64,000 nucleotides of DNA from a bacterium (lineage in GTDB: Bacteria; Myxococcota_A; Polyangia; Nannocystales; Nannocystaceae). A program made the position numbers and the translations under genes. The stretch lies in the NCBI GenBank assembly GCA_024742475.1, contig JANSYI010000014.1:124001-188000 (forward strand), written 5' to 3'. Of this stretch, positions 1 through 9,695 are shown piece by piece. Under the pieces are notes generated by a model. The model did not search any database and had not been told where the DNA came from. It saw only the letters and a list, made by a program, of their open reading frames with translations. Each line of letters opens with the position of its first letter. The stretch's first letter is position 1.

Positions 1-48
1 CGTTTCGCGGCGTAGGCGAGCCCTTCGCGTGCCAACGCGAAGCGATCT

Positions 49-669
49 CTAGTCGCCCCAGATCTCCCGCACCACCGGACGGTCCAGCGCCGCGGCCAGC
101 CACGCCTGCACCCGCTCGAATCCCTCGGGCTTCACCCCGCACATGCCGGCCCAGGCCAGCGCGTTGCTCATCACCAGATCCGCCAACGAGTACGACTCTC
201 CAACCAGGACCGAGCGCCCGGTCAGTCGCTGCTCGAGTACGCCGAACAGGCTCTGCAGCTCCTTGCCGAACGCCTCGCGCTGGGCGGGTTGATGCAGCGC
301 CTCGGGGACCATCTCGCTGCCCGCCACGTTGAAGCGTCCCAGCATTGGGCTGAAGGCCGTGTACGCCCACGTCGTCCACGACACCGCCTCCAGCCGCTGC
401 GGCGAGTCGAAGGCCGGCCACAGCCCGCGCTTCACCCCGAACGTGTCGCCGAGCCACTGCAGGATCGCCAGGGCCTCGAACAGCGGCGTGCCGTCGACGA
501 CCAGGGTGGGGACCTTGCGGTTGGGGTTGATCCTTCCGAACGCCTCGGTGAGGTGCGTGCCGGCCTGAAGGTCGAACACCACCCGCTCGTGGGGCACGTC
601 GAGCTCGCGCAGGGCGTGATCGACCGGGATGGCGCTGGAGTTGGGGGCTGTGTAGAAGGTGATCTTCAT
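49..669 (-). CDS. Glutathione S-transferase family protein
   Basis: A 206-residue protein with the two-domain GST layout: an N-terminal thioredoxin fold (about 1-80) with the cis-proline motif VPTL at 53-56, then an all-helical C-terminal domain. GSTs conjugate glutathione to electrophiles or act in stress responses; the substrate cannot be told. The usual Glu-Ser glutathione-binding pair is Glu65-Ala66 here. The ATG at 669 was chosen because the thioredoxin strand MKITFY starts there, whereas the longer reading frame adds 39 residues overlapping the divergent regulator. It is divergent from the WYL regulator, which may control it. The family is clear and the function is not. Confidence 0.85.
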   Translation of the reverse strand: MKITFYTAPNSSAIPVDHALRELDVPHERVVFDLQAGTHLTEAFGRINPNRKVPTLVVDGTPLFEALAILQWLGDTFGVKRGLWPAFDSPQRLEAVSWTTWAYTAFSPMLGRFNVAGSEMVPEALHQPAQREAFGKELQSLFGVLEQRLTGRSVLVGESYSLADLVMSNALAWAGMCGVKPEGFERVQAWLAAALDRPVVREIWGD

Positions 670-734
670 CGCCACGCAGCCTAGAACCCATTGAGGACAG
701 AATCGGTCCTCGATAGACGCTAGGATTCGTGGCG

Positions 735-1691
735 ATGATCGTCGCCTCTGCTCGCCTGCTCCGACTGCTGGCCCTGCTGCAGGCACGCGGGTTCTGGACC
801 GGGGCCGAGCTGTCCGATCGTCTCGAGGTCACCCCGCGGACCGTCCGGCGCGACGTCGATCGCCTGCGCAGCCTCGGGTATCCGATCCGATCGAGCACCG
901 GGGTCGCGGGCGGGTATCAGCTGGGCGCCGGGGCCTCGGTGCCGCCGCTGCTGCTCGAGGACGACGAGGCCCAGGCCGTCGCGCTCAGCCTGCGGACCGC
1001 CGCCACCGGTACCGTGTCGGGCCTGGAGGAGGCCGCCGTACGGGCGCTCGCAAAGCTCGAGCAGATGATGCCAGCCCGCCTACGTCGACGTGTGCACGCC
1101 CTGCGCTCGCTCGCCCCGCTCGTGCTCGACGGACAGCGCGTCGACGCGACCTTGCTGTCCGCGGTCGCAGCCGCGTGCCGCAACCTCGAGCGGGCGTCGT
1201 TTCGCTACGCCGACGCCCAAGGGGTCCGAACGCGGCGCAGGGTCGAGCCGCACGGGGTCGTGTTCACCGGGCGTCGCTGGTATCTCGCCGCCTGGGACGA
1301 GACCCGCGAAGACTGGCGGACCTTTCGCATCGACCGCATCACCGGACCGATTCGCACCGGGTCCCGGTTCCCCCCCCGGCCGATCCCCCACGGCGACGTC
1401 AGCCGCTACGTCGCCCACTCGATCACCTCCATGCCGCATCCGATCCGCGTCTCGGTGATCCTGCACGCGCCGCTGGCCGAGATTGAAGCGCGCACCCCTG
1501 GGCTTGGGCGGCGTCTGCAGCCCGTGGACGAGCACCGCTGCCGCCTCACCATGGAGGCCGCCCACCTCGCCCACGCCGCCATCACCGTCGTGGTCTCGGG
1601 CGCCGAGTTCGAGGTCGAGTCGCCCCCCGAGCTGCGTGACGAGCTTCGAGCGACCGCTCGTCGGATCCGACGGAGCCTGCGCGTACGCTGA
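735..1691 (+). CDS. YafY-type HTH regulator with WYL domain
   Basis: A 318-residue transcription factor. The N-terminal 60 residues form a DeoR-like winged helix-turn-helix (TPRTVRRDVDRL is the recognition region) and the middle carries a WYL domain with the signature RRWYLAAWD. Such domains sense ligands, often nucleic-acid fragments or small molecules, and these proteins usually act as local repressors or activators. A GTG two codons upstream (729) is an alternative start. About 65 bp separate it from the divergent GST gene, so that gene is the most likely target; this is inference from context. Confidence 0.85.
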   Translation: MIVASARLLRLLALLQARGFWTGAELSDRLEVTPRTVRRDVDRLRSLGYPIRSSTGVAGGYQLGAGASVPPLLLEDDEAQAVALSLRTAATGTVSGLEEAAVRALAKLEQMMPARLRRRVHALRSLAPLVLDGQRVDATLLSAVAAACRNLERASFRYADAQGVRTRRRVEPHGVVFTGRRWYLAAWDETREDWRTFRIDRITGPIRTGSRFPPRPIPHGDVSRYVAHSITSMPHPIRVSVILHAPLAEIEARTPGLGRRLQPVDEHRCRLTMEAAHLAHAAITVVVSGAEFEVESPPELRDELRATARRIRRSLRVR

Positions 1692-1752
1692 GAAGCGCCA
1701 TGCCCTTTCGCGCCGCTTTGTGTGCGCTCGGCGCTTTGCTACCGTCTCGCAC

Positions 1753-3201
1753 ATGAGATCGGGCTTGGGCGCTGCACTCGGGTGCTTCTTCGTAGCGAGC
1801 TGCCTCGCCGAAAACCCTGGTGGTGGCGCCGAGAGCGGCGGCGACACGACCGAGGACACCGACGACCCGTCCGAGACGACCGGGGTCCCTGCCGCCGACA
1901 ACATGATCGGCTGCCCGGCGGGCGAGACGTGCTGGGTCGTGCTGGCCGCCCAGACGCTCGACGACCGGGTCGAGATCTTCGGCGCGCCCGCGGGCGAAGA
2001 GCCAGCGTATCGCGGCGCGATCGATCTCGACCTCAAGCCCGGCACCGAGATCGGCCCGCTCGACGAGCCATTCGGCATGGTCTTGTCCGATACCGGACTT
2101 CACGTCATCACCGGGCATTACCCATCGACCGAGCGTGGCGCGATGCTGAGCTTCCCCAGCGCCTTCTTTGACGGGCGCGACGCGGGGCTCATCGACGTTG
2201 ACGAGTTCTTCGGTGGAGCGTTCAACAATGGCGTGATCGAGACCCGGTTCGACGAGGTGGAGCCCATCTTCGCGTTCCCCCGCCCGGTATCGGGAAAACT
2301 GCTGGTCAGCGTGTTTGCCAACGACCTCTTCGCCGGCGAGGAAACGTGGACGTCACCCGGCAAGCTCGCGGTCGTCGACGCCGCCGATCCGTCCGACTTC
2401 GCGCTCACAACCCTCAACGGGCTCGAGGGCGGTGACTGCCTCGGCGCGTCACAGCTGATCCTACTTCAGGACGACCAAACGGCAGCCGTCGCCTGCGACG
2501 GCAACGAAGGGGTGGCGTTCCTCGATCTGGGGGACCTGTCGGGGTCCGTCGCGGACGCAGCGAACGGGATCACCGGCAGCTACTGCGACCTGCCGTTCCC
2601 GAGCGACCGCCGCGTCCGCTATCTTGCCCACGACGGATTCGGTGGAGTGCTCGTCGGTGTTGGGCCCTCTATCAACCCCTCGATCGCGAGCCAGGTGTTT
2701 TCGGTCACTCCAGGTTCCATGCCCGCGGACTGCACCTTCGAACCCATCCAGGTCGCCGATAGCGACGGGCAACTGGGCGAGCTCGTTCCGTTCGGCGCCG
2801 CGCACTGGCTGCTGGCCCAGGGCGCACTCGCTCCGGAGGGCGACCGCGGGGTGCAGGTCATCGCGCCCGACGGGATCTGCAACACGTTGCCCGGCCTCGA
2901 GGACGCGTGGGAGACCGATGGCGACCGCCTCTCCCCATACGCCATCACCGTAGCGCCCGACGGAGAGCACCTCCTCATCGGCGCGGCCACGGCCCAGGTC
3001 GGCTCGATCCAGAACGCGATTTACGGAAAGGTGCTGTGGGTGACGCTCAGCGGGGCCAGCGACCCGTGCACGATGACCGCATCCGCCGTCGACCTCACCG
3101 ACGGCGGCGCCGGCCGTGCACCCGCGCCCCTCGGCGGCGATGAGAAGACCTGGCGGCGCTCGCCGATCGTCGTCACGCTCACCGAGGTTCAGGGAGCATG
3201 A
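1753..3201 (+). CDS. Secreted lipoprotein of unknown function
   Basis: A 482-residue lipoprotein: a short hydrophobic signal followed by a lipobox (VASC, Cys at about residue 16), then an acidic Gly/Asp/Thr-rich linker typical of myxobacterial surface lipoproteins, then a large beta-rich region. The repeated pattern of values read off and stored resembles a beta-propeller, but no blade motif is certain. The start is the ATG directly before the signal peptide; the longer open frame upstream lies inside the WYL gene. Its stop overlaps the start of the next gene (ATGA), so the two are probably translationally coupled. Confidence 0.7.
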   Translation: MRSGLGAALGCFFVASCLAENPGGGAESGGDTTEDTDDPSETTGVPAADNMIGCPAGETCWVVLAAQTLDDRVEIFGAPAGEEPAYRGAIDLDLKPGTEIGPLDEPFGMVLSDTGLHVITGHYPSTERGAMLSFPSAFFDGRDAGLIDVDEFFGGAFNNGVIETRFDEVEPIFAFPRPVSGKLLVSVFANDLFAGEETWTSPGKLAVVDAADPSDFALTTLNGLEGGDCLGASQLILLQDDQTAAVACDGNEGVAFLDLGDLSGSVADAANGITGSYCDLPFPSDRRVRYLAHDGFGGVLVGVGPSINPSIASQVFSVTPGSMPADCTFEPIQVADSDGQLGELVPFGAAHWLLAQGALAPEGDRGVQVIAPDGICNTLPGLEDAWETDGDRLSPYAITVAPDGEHLLIGAATAQVGSIQNAIYGKVLWVTLSGASDPCTMTASAVDLTDGGAGRAPAPLGGDEKTWRRSPIVVTLTEVQGA

Positions 3202-5270
3202 AGCGACTCCCCGTCCTCGGGCAGAACCGCGAGCCCGAAGAAGACCCGCTGGCCCTCGTTCGGGGCGGGCGGTTCGCGATGGGCTTCGCTCTGTTTCTCG
3301 CGGTCGTGGGCTTGTACTGGATCGGTGCCTCCCGCGTGCGAGCGCGCAGCACCGAGAACGCCGTGGTCAAGGTCCACTCCGACCTGCAAGAGCGCGTCGA
3401 GGGCACGCTGCTCGCCGCGGCCCCGCCCAAGCCTCCGGTCGAAGACATCACCCCCAAGGCGGCGCCTCCGATGCCTCCGGTCGAGGACGTCACCCCCAAG
3501 GCCGACGACGACACGTACACCGTCGACCGATTCGGCCGCAAGCGCTCCAAGTCCGGCGCCATCATCCTCGACGAAGGTGGCGACGAGAACGTGGGTGTCG
3601 ACGCGGGAACGAAGCAGGACCTCGACCAAGGCGGGTTCTTCGATCCCGACGCGTTCGACGACGCCAAGACCGTCAAGAAGAAGGCCTACGTGCACCTGAT
3701 GCCGGGCCTGCCCAACGAGGTGTTCTTCGGCGCGGGCATCGTCATCTTGCTGCTGTCGTTCGTGGTGTTCGAGCGGTACGGCAAGGCCAAGAACCCCCGC
3801 TCGTACGCCCGCAACTACTGGAGATTCGAGCTCACCCGGTTTGCGTGGCTGCGTCGCGCGATGAAGAGCCGGTGGTTCCAGCCCGCAGTGCAGATCCCGG
3901 TCGTGCTCGGGTTCCTCGGCGTCATCGTCATCGGCCTCGTCGGCTCGCAAGACCCCGGCCGCAACATCGCCCCCGTGCTCACCTGGAACATCTGGTGGAT
4001 CGGACTCATCTTCGCGGTGTTCTTCGCTGGCAACCTGTGGTGCTTCATGTGCCCGTGGACCGCAGTCCCCGACTGGGTGATGCGCCTCTCGCTCACCAGC
4101 ACCAAGCGCATCCGCGGCCTGGGCAAGCGCTATCCCAAGGCCAAGGCGTGGATGTGGCCGGCGATCATCCTGTTCGCGTTCGTCACCTGGCTCGAGATCG
4201 TGTTCGACGCGGCGAACCGCCCGTGGCTGACCTCGGTCATCGGCCTGAGCATGATCGCCTTGGCCTGGGTCCTGCTGCTCACCTACGAGCGCAAGGCGAT
4301 GTGCCGCTACGTCTGCTTCGTGGGGCGCGTCAGCGGCCAGTACGCGATGATGGGCATGCTCGAGCTGCGCAGCCGTGACCGCGACATCTGCCGCTCCTGC
4401 GAGAACAAGGACTGCTATCACGGACGCGAAGGCCACGGCCTGCCCTGCCCCACGCACGAGTTCATGGGCGGCATGAACGAGAATCAGTACTGCACGCTGT
4501 GCACCGAGTGCGTCAAGAGCTGCCCTCACGACAACATCGCGCTCAACGTTCGCAGCAGCGGCGCGGACGTGCTGCACCCCCACCGCTCCAAGCCCGACGA
4601 AGCGTACATGGCGGTGCTCGTCTTCATCGTCAGCGCTTTTCATGGCGCCGCGATGATTCCGCTGTGGATGCAGTGGGAGGACGCGCTGCGCGGCTGGATC
4701 ATCGACACGCAGACCGCCGTGTTTGGCAGCGAGGTGCTCGGCTTCAGCGGCAGCCACGGCGGCATGCTGACCTTCACCGTCATGATGCTCGGCTGCATCT
4801 TCATCCCCGGCCTCCTCTACTGGGGCCTGTGTTGGGCGATGCGAGCCGCCAGCGGGCGCACCGACTACTCGACGCGGCAGCTGTTCATCAAGTTCGCCTA
4901 CACCTTGCTGCCCGTCGCGCTCTTCTATCACCTGGCCCACAACGCGACCCACGTGTTCTACGAGTGGTCGAAGCTGCGCCGCCTGGCGAGTGACCCTCTG
5001 GGCTGGGGGCACGACTTCTTCGGCACCGCTCGTGCGCCGCTGTCGGCACTGTGGACCCCCGAGAGCATCTGGTACCTGCAGGTCGCCCTCATCATCATCG
5101 GGCACATCTACGGCATCATCGTGGCTCAGCGCGCGGCCTTCCGGCTGTACCGCGAAAAGAAGGCCAGCTTTCGCGTCCACCTGGTGATGATGGTCGGCAT
5201 GATCCTGATGAGCATGCTGAGCCTGTGGCTGCTGGCCCAGCCCATGTTCATGCGCACGGCCGAGGTCTAG
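3198..5270 (+). CDS. CcoG/NapH-like membrane polyferredoxin
   Basis: A 690-residue membrane protein with an N-terminal helix (about 27-45), a soluble Pro/Lys/Asp-rich stretch, further helices, and Cys clusters CFMCP (282-286), CRYVC (369-373), C398-X2-C-X4-C and a classical 4Fe-4S motif C432-X2-C-X2-C-X3-CP, followed by at least four more helices. This is the Fer4_5 arrangement of CcoG, NapH and related electron carriers. It is much longer than CcoG (about 480 residues) and stands apart from any oxidase genes, so its redox partner is unknown. It is coupled by ATGA to the preceding lipoprotein. Confidence 0.75.
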   Translation: MKRLPVLGQNREPEEDPLALVRGGRFAMGFALFLAVVGLYWIGASRVRARSTENAVVKVHSDLQERVEGTLLAAAPPKPPVEDITPKAAPPMPPVEDVTPKADDDTYTVDRFGRKRSKSGAIILDEGGDENVGVDAGTKQDLDQGGFFDPDAFDDAKTVKKKAYVHLMPGLPNEVFFGAGIVILLLSFVVFERYGKAKNPRSYARNYWRFELTRFAWLRRAMKSRWFQPAVQIPVVLGFLGVIVIGLVGSQDPGRNIAPVLTWNIWWIGLIFAVFFAGNLWCFMCPWTAVPDWVMRLSLTSTKRIRGLGKRYPKAKAWMWPAIILFAFVTWLEIVFDAANRPWLTSVIGLSMIALAWVLLLTYERKAMCRYVCFVGRVSGQYAMMGMLELRSRDRDICRSCENKDCYHGREGHGLPCPTHEFMGGMNENQYCTLCTECVKSCPHDNIALNVRSSGADVLHPHRSKPDEAYMAVLVFIVSAFHGAAMIPLWMQWEDALRGWIIDTQTAVFGSEVLGFSGSHGGMLTFTVMMLGCIFIPGLLYWGLCWAMRAASGRTDYSTRQLFIKFAYTLLPVALFYHLAHNATHVFYEWSKLRRLASDPLGWGHDFFGTARAPLSALWTPESIWYLQVALIIIGHIYGIIVAQRAAFRLYREKKASFRVHLVMMVGMILMSMLSLWLLAQPMFMRTAEV

Positions 5271-5346
5271 AGCAGCCTGTGGTGCTAGGCGACCCGATCG
5301 GGGCCAGGTCGTTGATCCTGGTCGCGCGCCGCCGCACGTAGGTCGC

Positions 5347-6273
5347 ATGAGTGCCTCGAGCGCGGCCGAAAACGCACGGGAAGCCGTGGACTTCGCAGGG
5401 CAGGACCTGCGCGGTCGAGACTTCACCGGGCAATCCCTCGTGGGGGCCAACTTTGCCGGGGCGGACCTGACGGGCGCCGTGTTCTACGAAGCCGACGTCT
5501 CCGAGGCCGAGTTCACGGGGGCGACGCTCGACGGCGCGAACCTCGAGCAGGCGCGGGCGACTCGGGCATGTTTTGGCAACGCATCGATGAAGCAATGCCG
5601 CATGTTTGGCGCCGACCTCACCAGCGCCACGCTCTCGGGCGCCGACCTCACCAGCGCCGATCTCCGAAACGCGGCGTTGACCGAAGCCCGCATGGTCCGT
5701 TGCACGCTCGACGAGGCCGACCTCGAGTGCGCCGCGCTCACCGGCGCCTCCACCCGCGGGTCGTCGTGCTTCGGCACGAACCTCAACCGTGCCAAGCTCG
5801 CCGGCGCGTGCCTGCGCGAGCTCGAAGGTGCCGAACGTGCATCGTGGCTCGAAGCCGAGATCACGTCCGTAGATTTCACGGGCGCCTATCTGCTGCGCCG
5901 GCACATCCTCGACCAGAACTACCTTCACGAGTTTCAGAACCGAGGCCGTGGCCACCGAATCCTGCACTGGGTGTGGTGGGTAACCTCGGACTGCGGCCGA
6001 AGCATGCTCCGCTGGGGCGTCTGCACGGCCATGGTCGCCGTCTTCTTTGGCTTGGGCTACCTCTTCGTCGACGTCGACTTCGGGGACAACCAGACCCTGC
6101 TCTCGCCGTTCTACTTCAGCTTGGTGACGATCACGACGCTCGGCTACGGCGACGTCTTACCGCGCTCGATGAGCGCACAGGTCATGGTCATGGCCGAGGT
6201 CGCGATCGGATACATGATGCTCGGCGGCATGCTCTCCATCTTCTCCAACAAGATGGCGCGGAGGGCTGGCTGA
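5347..6273 (+). CDS. Pentapeptide-repeat protein fused to a K+ channel
   Basis: A 308-residue fusion. Residues about 15-185 are pentapeptide repeats of the A(D/N)LXX type, which fold into a right-handed beta-helix. The C-terminal part has two membrane helices (about 220-242 and 278-298) around a pore loop with the potassium selectivity filter T-L-G266-Y-G-D269. It is therefore probably a homotetrameric inner-membrane K+ channel with a cytoplasmic beta-helix in place of the usual ligand-binding or RCK domain. It lies one base upstream of the HDOD gene, so the two are probably co-transcribed. Confidence 0.8.
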   Translation: MSASSAAENAREAVDFAGQDLRGRDFTGQSLVGANFAGADLTGAVFYEADVSEAEFTGATLDGANLEQARATRACFGNASMKQCRMFGADLTSATLSGADLTSADLRNAALTEARMVRCTLDEADLECAALTGASTRGSSCFGTNLNRAKLAGACLRELEGAERASWLEAEITSVDFTGAYLLRRHILDQNYLHEFQNRGRGHRILHWVWWVTSDCGRSMLRWGVCTAMVAVFFGLGYLFVDVDFGDNQTLLSPFYFSLVTITTLGYGDVLPRSMSAQVMVMAEVAIGYMMLGGMLSIFSNKMARRAG

Positions 6274-6274
6274 G

Positions 6275-7108
6275 ATGGGCATCCTGACGAAACTCTTCCG
6301 CAAGAAGCCCAAGGCCCAGCTCAAGTCCATGGCAGGGGACTTCAAGCTCCCTGCGTTTCCCAAGGTTGCGATGGACGTTCGGGCCCTGCTGCGGAACGAG
6401 CGCTCCACGAACCAGGAGATCGGGGAGTGCATCAAGCAGGACCCGGGGCTGACGATGAACCTGCTCAAGTCGGTCAACTCGGCGGCCACGTCTCGCAACC
6501 GCCGCATCGCCGACCCGGTGCAAGCGGTCGGTCTGCTCGGACGCGCGAACCTCGAGTACATGGTGCTCGCACACGCTACGCGCAGCGCCTTGCCCGACCC
6601 CAAGGCGACCGGCTACTCGCAAGAGGAGTTCTGGAACATTGCGATCCAGCGGGCCTCCCTGGCCGAGCGCATCGCCAGGCAGATCAACCCCTCCGAAGCC
6701 GGCATCTCCTATGCTGCGTCGCTTCTGCAGGACATGGCGATCCCCATGCTCGCCCGGGTCATGCGCAAGCAGTACCAGCCAGTCCTCGAGTCGGCGAACG
6801 GAGACTGGGACACGCTCGACGAGTACGAGCGCGACGCCTTTGGGTGGGACCACGGCGAGTTCGGCGGCTGGATGTGTGAAGCGTGGTCGTTCCCCGACCC
6901 GATCACCTCAGCCGTGATCGCGCACCACCGCGACGTGCACGAGGACCTCGTCGTCCCCGACGCCGTACGAGCGGTCGCGTTCCTCCAAGCACCACGGCCC
7001 AGCGGCGCCGACGTCGAGCGGCTGATTCACAGCCTGGACGAGTCATTCGGAGTGTCTCCGAGCGACACGCGTGAGCTGCTCGAGCAGCAGTACGGCGAAG
7101 CGGCCTGA
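6275..7108 (+). CDS. HDOD domain signalling protein
   Basis: A 277-residue protein with an HDOD domain over about residues 20-215: the opening LPAFPKVAMDV, the D-P-G-L-T-M motif and the long helical core are clear. HDOD proteins are HD-superfamily relatives without the catalytic HD pair, used as regulatory or scaffold modules next to c-di-GMP and chemosensory pathways. No other domain is visible. The start sits one base after the stop of the channel gene, which makes a two-gene operon likely. Two more HDOD proteins occur near the other end of the window. Confidence 0.85.
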   Translation: MGILTKLFRKKPKAQLKSMAGDFKLPAFPKVAMDVRALLRNERSTNQEIGECIKQDPGLTMNLLKSVNSAATSRNRRIADPVQAVGLLGRANLEYMVLAHATRSALPDPKATGYSQEEFWNIAIQRASLAERIARQINPSEAGISYAASLLQDMAIPMLARVMRKQYQPVLESANGDWDTLDEYERDAFGWDHGEFGGWMCEAWSFPDPITSAVIAHHRDVHEDLVVPDAVRAVAFLQAPRPSGADVERLIHSLDESFGVSPSDTRELLEQQYGEAA

Positions 7109-7122
7109 GCCCTCGCGGAAAC

Positions 7123-7221
7123 CTAGATCGCGACGAACGCGAACACGCTCAGCGGTAGCGCGCTCAGAAGCAGGCCGCGGGAGAGTCGTTCCCAACGGCT
7201 CTCTTCGACGAGGGTGTGCAT
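7123..7221 (-). CDS. Possible small ORF or gene remnant
   Basis: A weak candidate in the 291-bp gap after the HDOD gene. An ATG at 7221 opens a 32-residue peptide with an amphipathic start (EESRWERLSRG) and a hydrophobic tail ending FVAI, like a single membrane helix. The same frame stays open upstream for about 35 codons without a good start, so it could be the end of a decayed gene. No ribosome-binding site or homologue is recognised. The rest of 7109-7399 shows no other feature. Confidence 0.2.
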   Translation of the reverse strand: MHTLVEESRWERLSRGLLLSALPLSVFAFVAI

Positions 7222-7399
7222 GTCGGTCACGATGGTCGTTCGCTGGCCCACGATGGAGCCATCGGCCAAGCGGCGACGACCTTGAGGCCGGCACCGACGG
7301 AATCGTCAGCGTTGACGACGGTCGCCCCCGGCGGCGCCGAAAGGCCGCGTGTTTCAAGGACCTCACGATGGCACGCCGATTGCTCTGTCTAGAGTACGC

Positions 7400-7914
7400 A
7401 TGCTGTGGACCGTTGCACTCCTCCTCATGGGCTCGGCGCCCGAGGCCAAAGCGGAGAAAGAAGACCTGGGTCGTCAGAAGGTCAGCGCGACGGCGCTGGC
7501 GGTGTCGGGGGCCAGCATGGCGCCGGGTGCGAACCGTACCCATCTCATGCGTTCGCCCGCGATGCTGTTGTTCGACCTCGGATTCTTCCATCCCGAGCAC
7601 CAGTGGCTGGAGTTCTCGCCGTCCCTGATGATGGAGTTCGAACGAGGTCAGAACTTCGGCCTGGGCTTTCGACTGCGCGCGTTCACGTCGCTCGGGCCGC
7701 TACGCCTCTACGCGCTCGGCGGCATCGAGGCGTTCGTCGCACCACGAAAGCTCATGGGGGCGCGACTGGGTGCGGGGATGGCCATACCGCTGCACCGGCA
7801 CTTCGCCGTGGTCGCGGAGTTCGGGCCCACCTTCTACTTCGGCGGGGACGACATCGCCGACCGCAGCTCTCTGATCAAGCTCGACGGCGGCGCCGGGATT
7901 CGAGTGAGCTTCTA

Positions 7915-7915
<1 letters not shown>
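7400..7915 (+). CDS. Predicted secreted outer-membrane-type protein
   Basis: A 171-residue protein with a clean signal peptide (hydrophobic core WTVALLLMG, likely cleavage after AKA at about residue 19) followed by alternating hydrophobic/polar strands rich in Gly and aromatic residues, ending in ...RVSF. A terminal Phe after beta-strands is the usual signal of outer-membrane beta-barrels, so a small eight-stranded barrel is likely; function unknown. The ATG at 7400 was chosen because the signal peptide begins there. Its stop overlaps the next start (TAATG), indicating a coupled operon. Confidence 0.65.
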
Positions 7916-8381
<466 letters not shown>

Positions 8382-8385
<4 letters not shown>

Positions 8386-9173
8386 CTCACTCGAGACTCC
8401 TGCTCCTCTCCGCCGCGCTCTGCACTGGCTGCTTCAAGGACGTCATCCCCGACAGCGACGACGTCTCCACCGACTCGGCCGTCTTCACCGGTGGCGCACC
8501 GCCCGTTCCCATCGAGTCGACGAGCGAACCGGGCTCGTCGACGGGAGGCGGCGCCGAGGATCCCGCCTCGACAGGCGAGCTAGAGGACCCCATGTGCGGG
8601 GACGGCACACGCGACCCCGGCGAAGACTGCGACGACGGAAACACTCGCTCGGGCGACGGATGCAGTGAGGTTTGCGCCGCGGAACAGCATGCGTGCGCGC
8701 CGGGCGTGACGATCGTCGGCGAAGACGTGGCGCAGGGCATCGGAGTCTGCAAGGACGCCGCAGACGCAACCTGCGAGCAAGACTTCGGCAGCTTGTGCGC
8801 CCCGGGGTGGCACCTCTGCTCGGCGACGGAACACCTCCAGCTCAACGACGGCGTGCTGATCGACCTTGGCGAGATCGCCGCAATTGGGGTCATTCGCTGC
8901 CGCGCGCAGGGTGGTTCGGGGCACTACACCAGCCACGACTTCAATGTCGACGGTCCCGACAGCTGCGAAGTGGGGAGCTCTCGCGCCGACTGCCCCACGA
9001 ACCTCGGATGCAACGAAGGCATGCATGCAGCCTTGTGCTGCGCTCGGGTCGCATCCTGCGGCAACGGGCAGGTAGACGACCCGCGGGAGGAGTGCGACGA
9101 TGGAAACGTCGACGACTTCGACGCATGTAGCAATGCATGCGCGAACCGGTCCGGGTCGGGACCGCATTGTTGA
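8382..9173 (+). CDS. Cys-rich myxobacterial lipoprotein (DUF4215 repeats)
   Basis: A 263-residue lipoprotein: signal peptide with lipobox CTGC, an acidic Ser/Gly linker, then a Cys-rich domain with two DCDDGN-type repeats (CGDGTRDPGEDCDDGN and, at the C-terminus, CGNGQVDDPREECDDGN) flanking a region with several Cys pairs. This is the myxobacterial disulfide repeat (DUF4215) seen in exported proteins; the role is unknown, possibly adhesive. The ATG at 8382 makes an ATGA overlap with the preceding gene; an ATG two codons earlier (8376) is equally possible. Third gene of the 7400-9173 operon. Confidence 0.75.
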
Positions 9174-9187
9174 GCGCAACGCACTCG

Positions 9188-9691
9188 ATGTCTGATCCCC
9201 ACGAAACGATGGAAGAAGCCGCCGCCTCGGGGCTCATCGAGGCTTCCCCAGCAGCGACCGTCCAGCTCGATGGGTACTGGCTCCTCCAGCACGACGACTC
9301 TACGGTGATTCTGTGGCGCTCCGACAAGCGGCCAGACGACATGCCCGCGTTCCTCGCGAGCTTCGATGGGATCTTCACCGCACTCGCCGGGCGAGACGCA
9401 GACTCCTTCGCGCTGCTGATTGACCTTCGCGCGGCCGTGGGCCGCAACGACCCCGAGTTCGAGGCAGGGTTGCAGCAGCGCCGGCACGAGTTGTTCGAGC
9501 GGTTCAAGCAGACCGCGGTCGTCGTCGAGACTGCCGTCGGATCGCTTCAGGTCCACCGTCACATCGTTCAGGATGGATACGGACACAAGGTCCGCGTCTT
9601 CAGCGATCCCGATCAGGCCCGCCGCTGGCTCCAGGGCGGCGACGCCGTTACAAACTCGATACCGCGCGGGCGCCCAGCGCCTCCACGGTAG
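9188..9691 (+). CDS. Hypothetical STAS/SpoIIAA-like cytosolic protein
   Basis: A 167-residue soluble protein without signal or membrane segments. The strand-helix pattern (DGYWLLQHDDSTVILWRSD, then FALLIDLRAAVGRNDPEFE, then helices and a late strand VHRHIVQDG) looks like the SpoIIAA/STAS-like fold found in many uncharacterised myxobacterial proteins. That reading is inference from pattern, not a firm match. It sits 14 bp after the Cys-rich lipoprotein gene and just before another lipoprotein gene, so it may share their transcript. Confidence 0.5.
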   Translation: MSDPHETMEEAAASGLIEASPAATVQLDGYWLLQHDDSTVILWRSDKRPDDMPAFLASFDGIFTALAGRDADSFALLIDLRAAVGRNDPEFEAGLQQRRHELFERFKQTAVVVETAVGSLQVHRHIVQDGYGHKVRVFSDPDQARRWLQGGDAVTNSIPRGRPAPPR

Positions 9692-9695
9692 AGGT

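Noticed and set aside
3189..5450. 753-residue open frame on the minus strand opposite the polyferredoxin
   Set aside because: Shadow of a real gene with 4Fe-4S motifs on the plus strand; composition is typical of GC-rich antisense frames.
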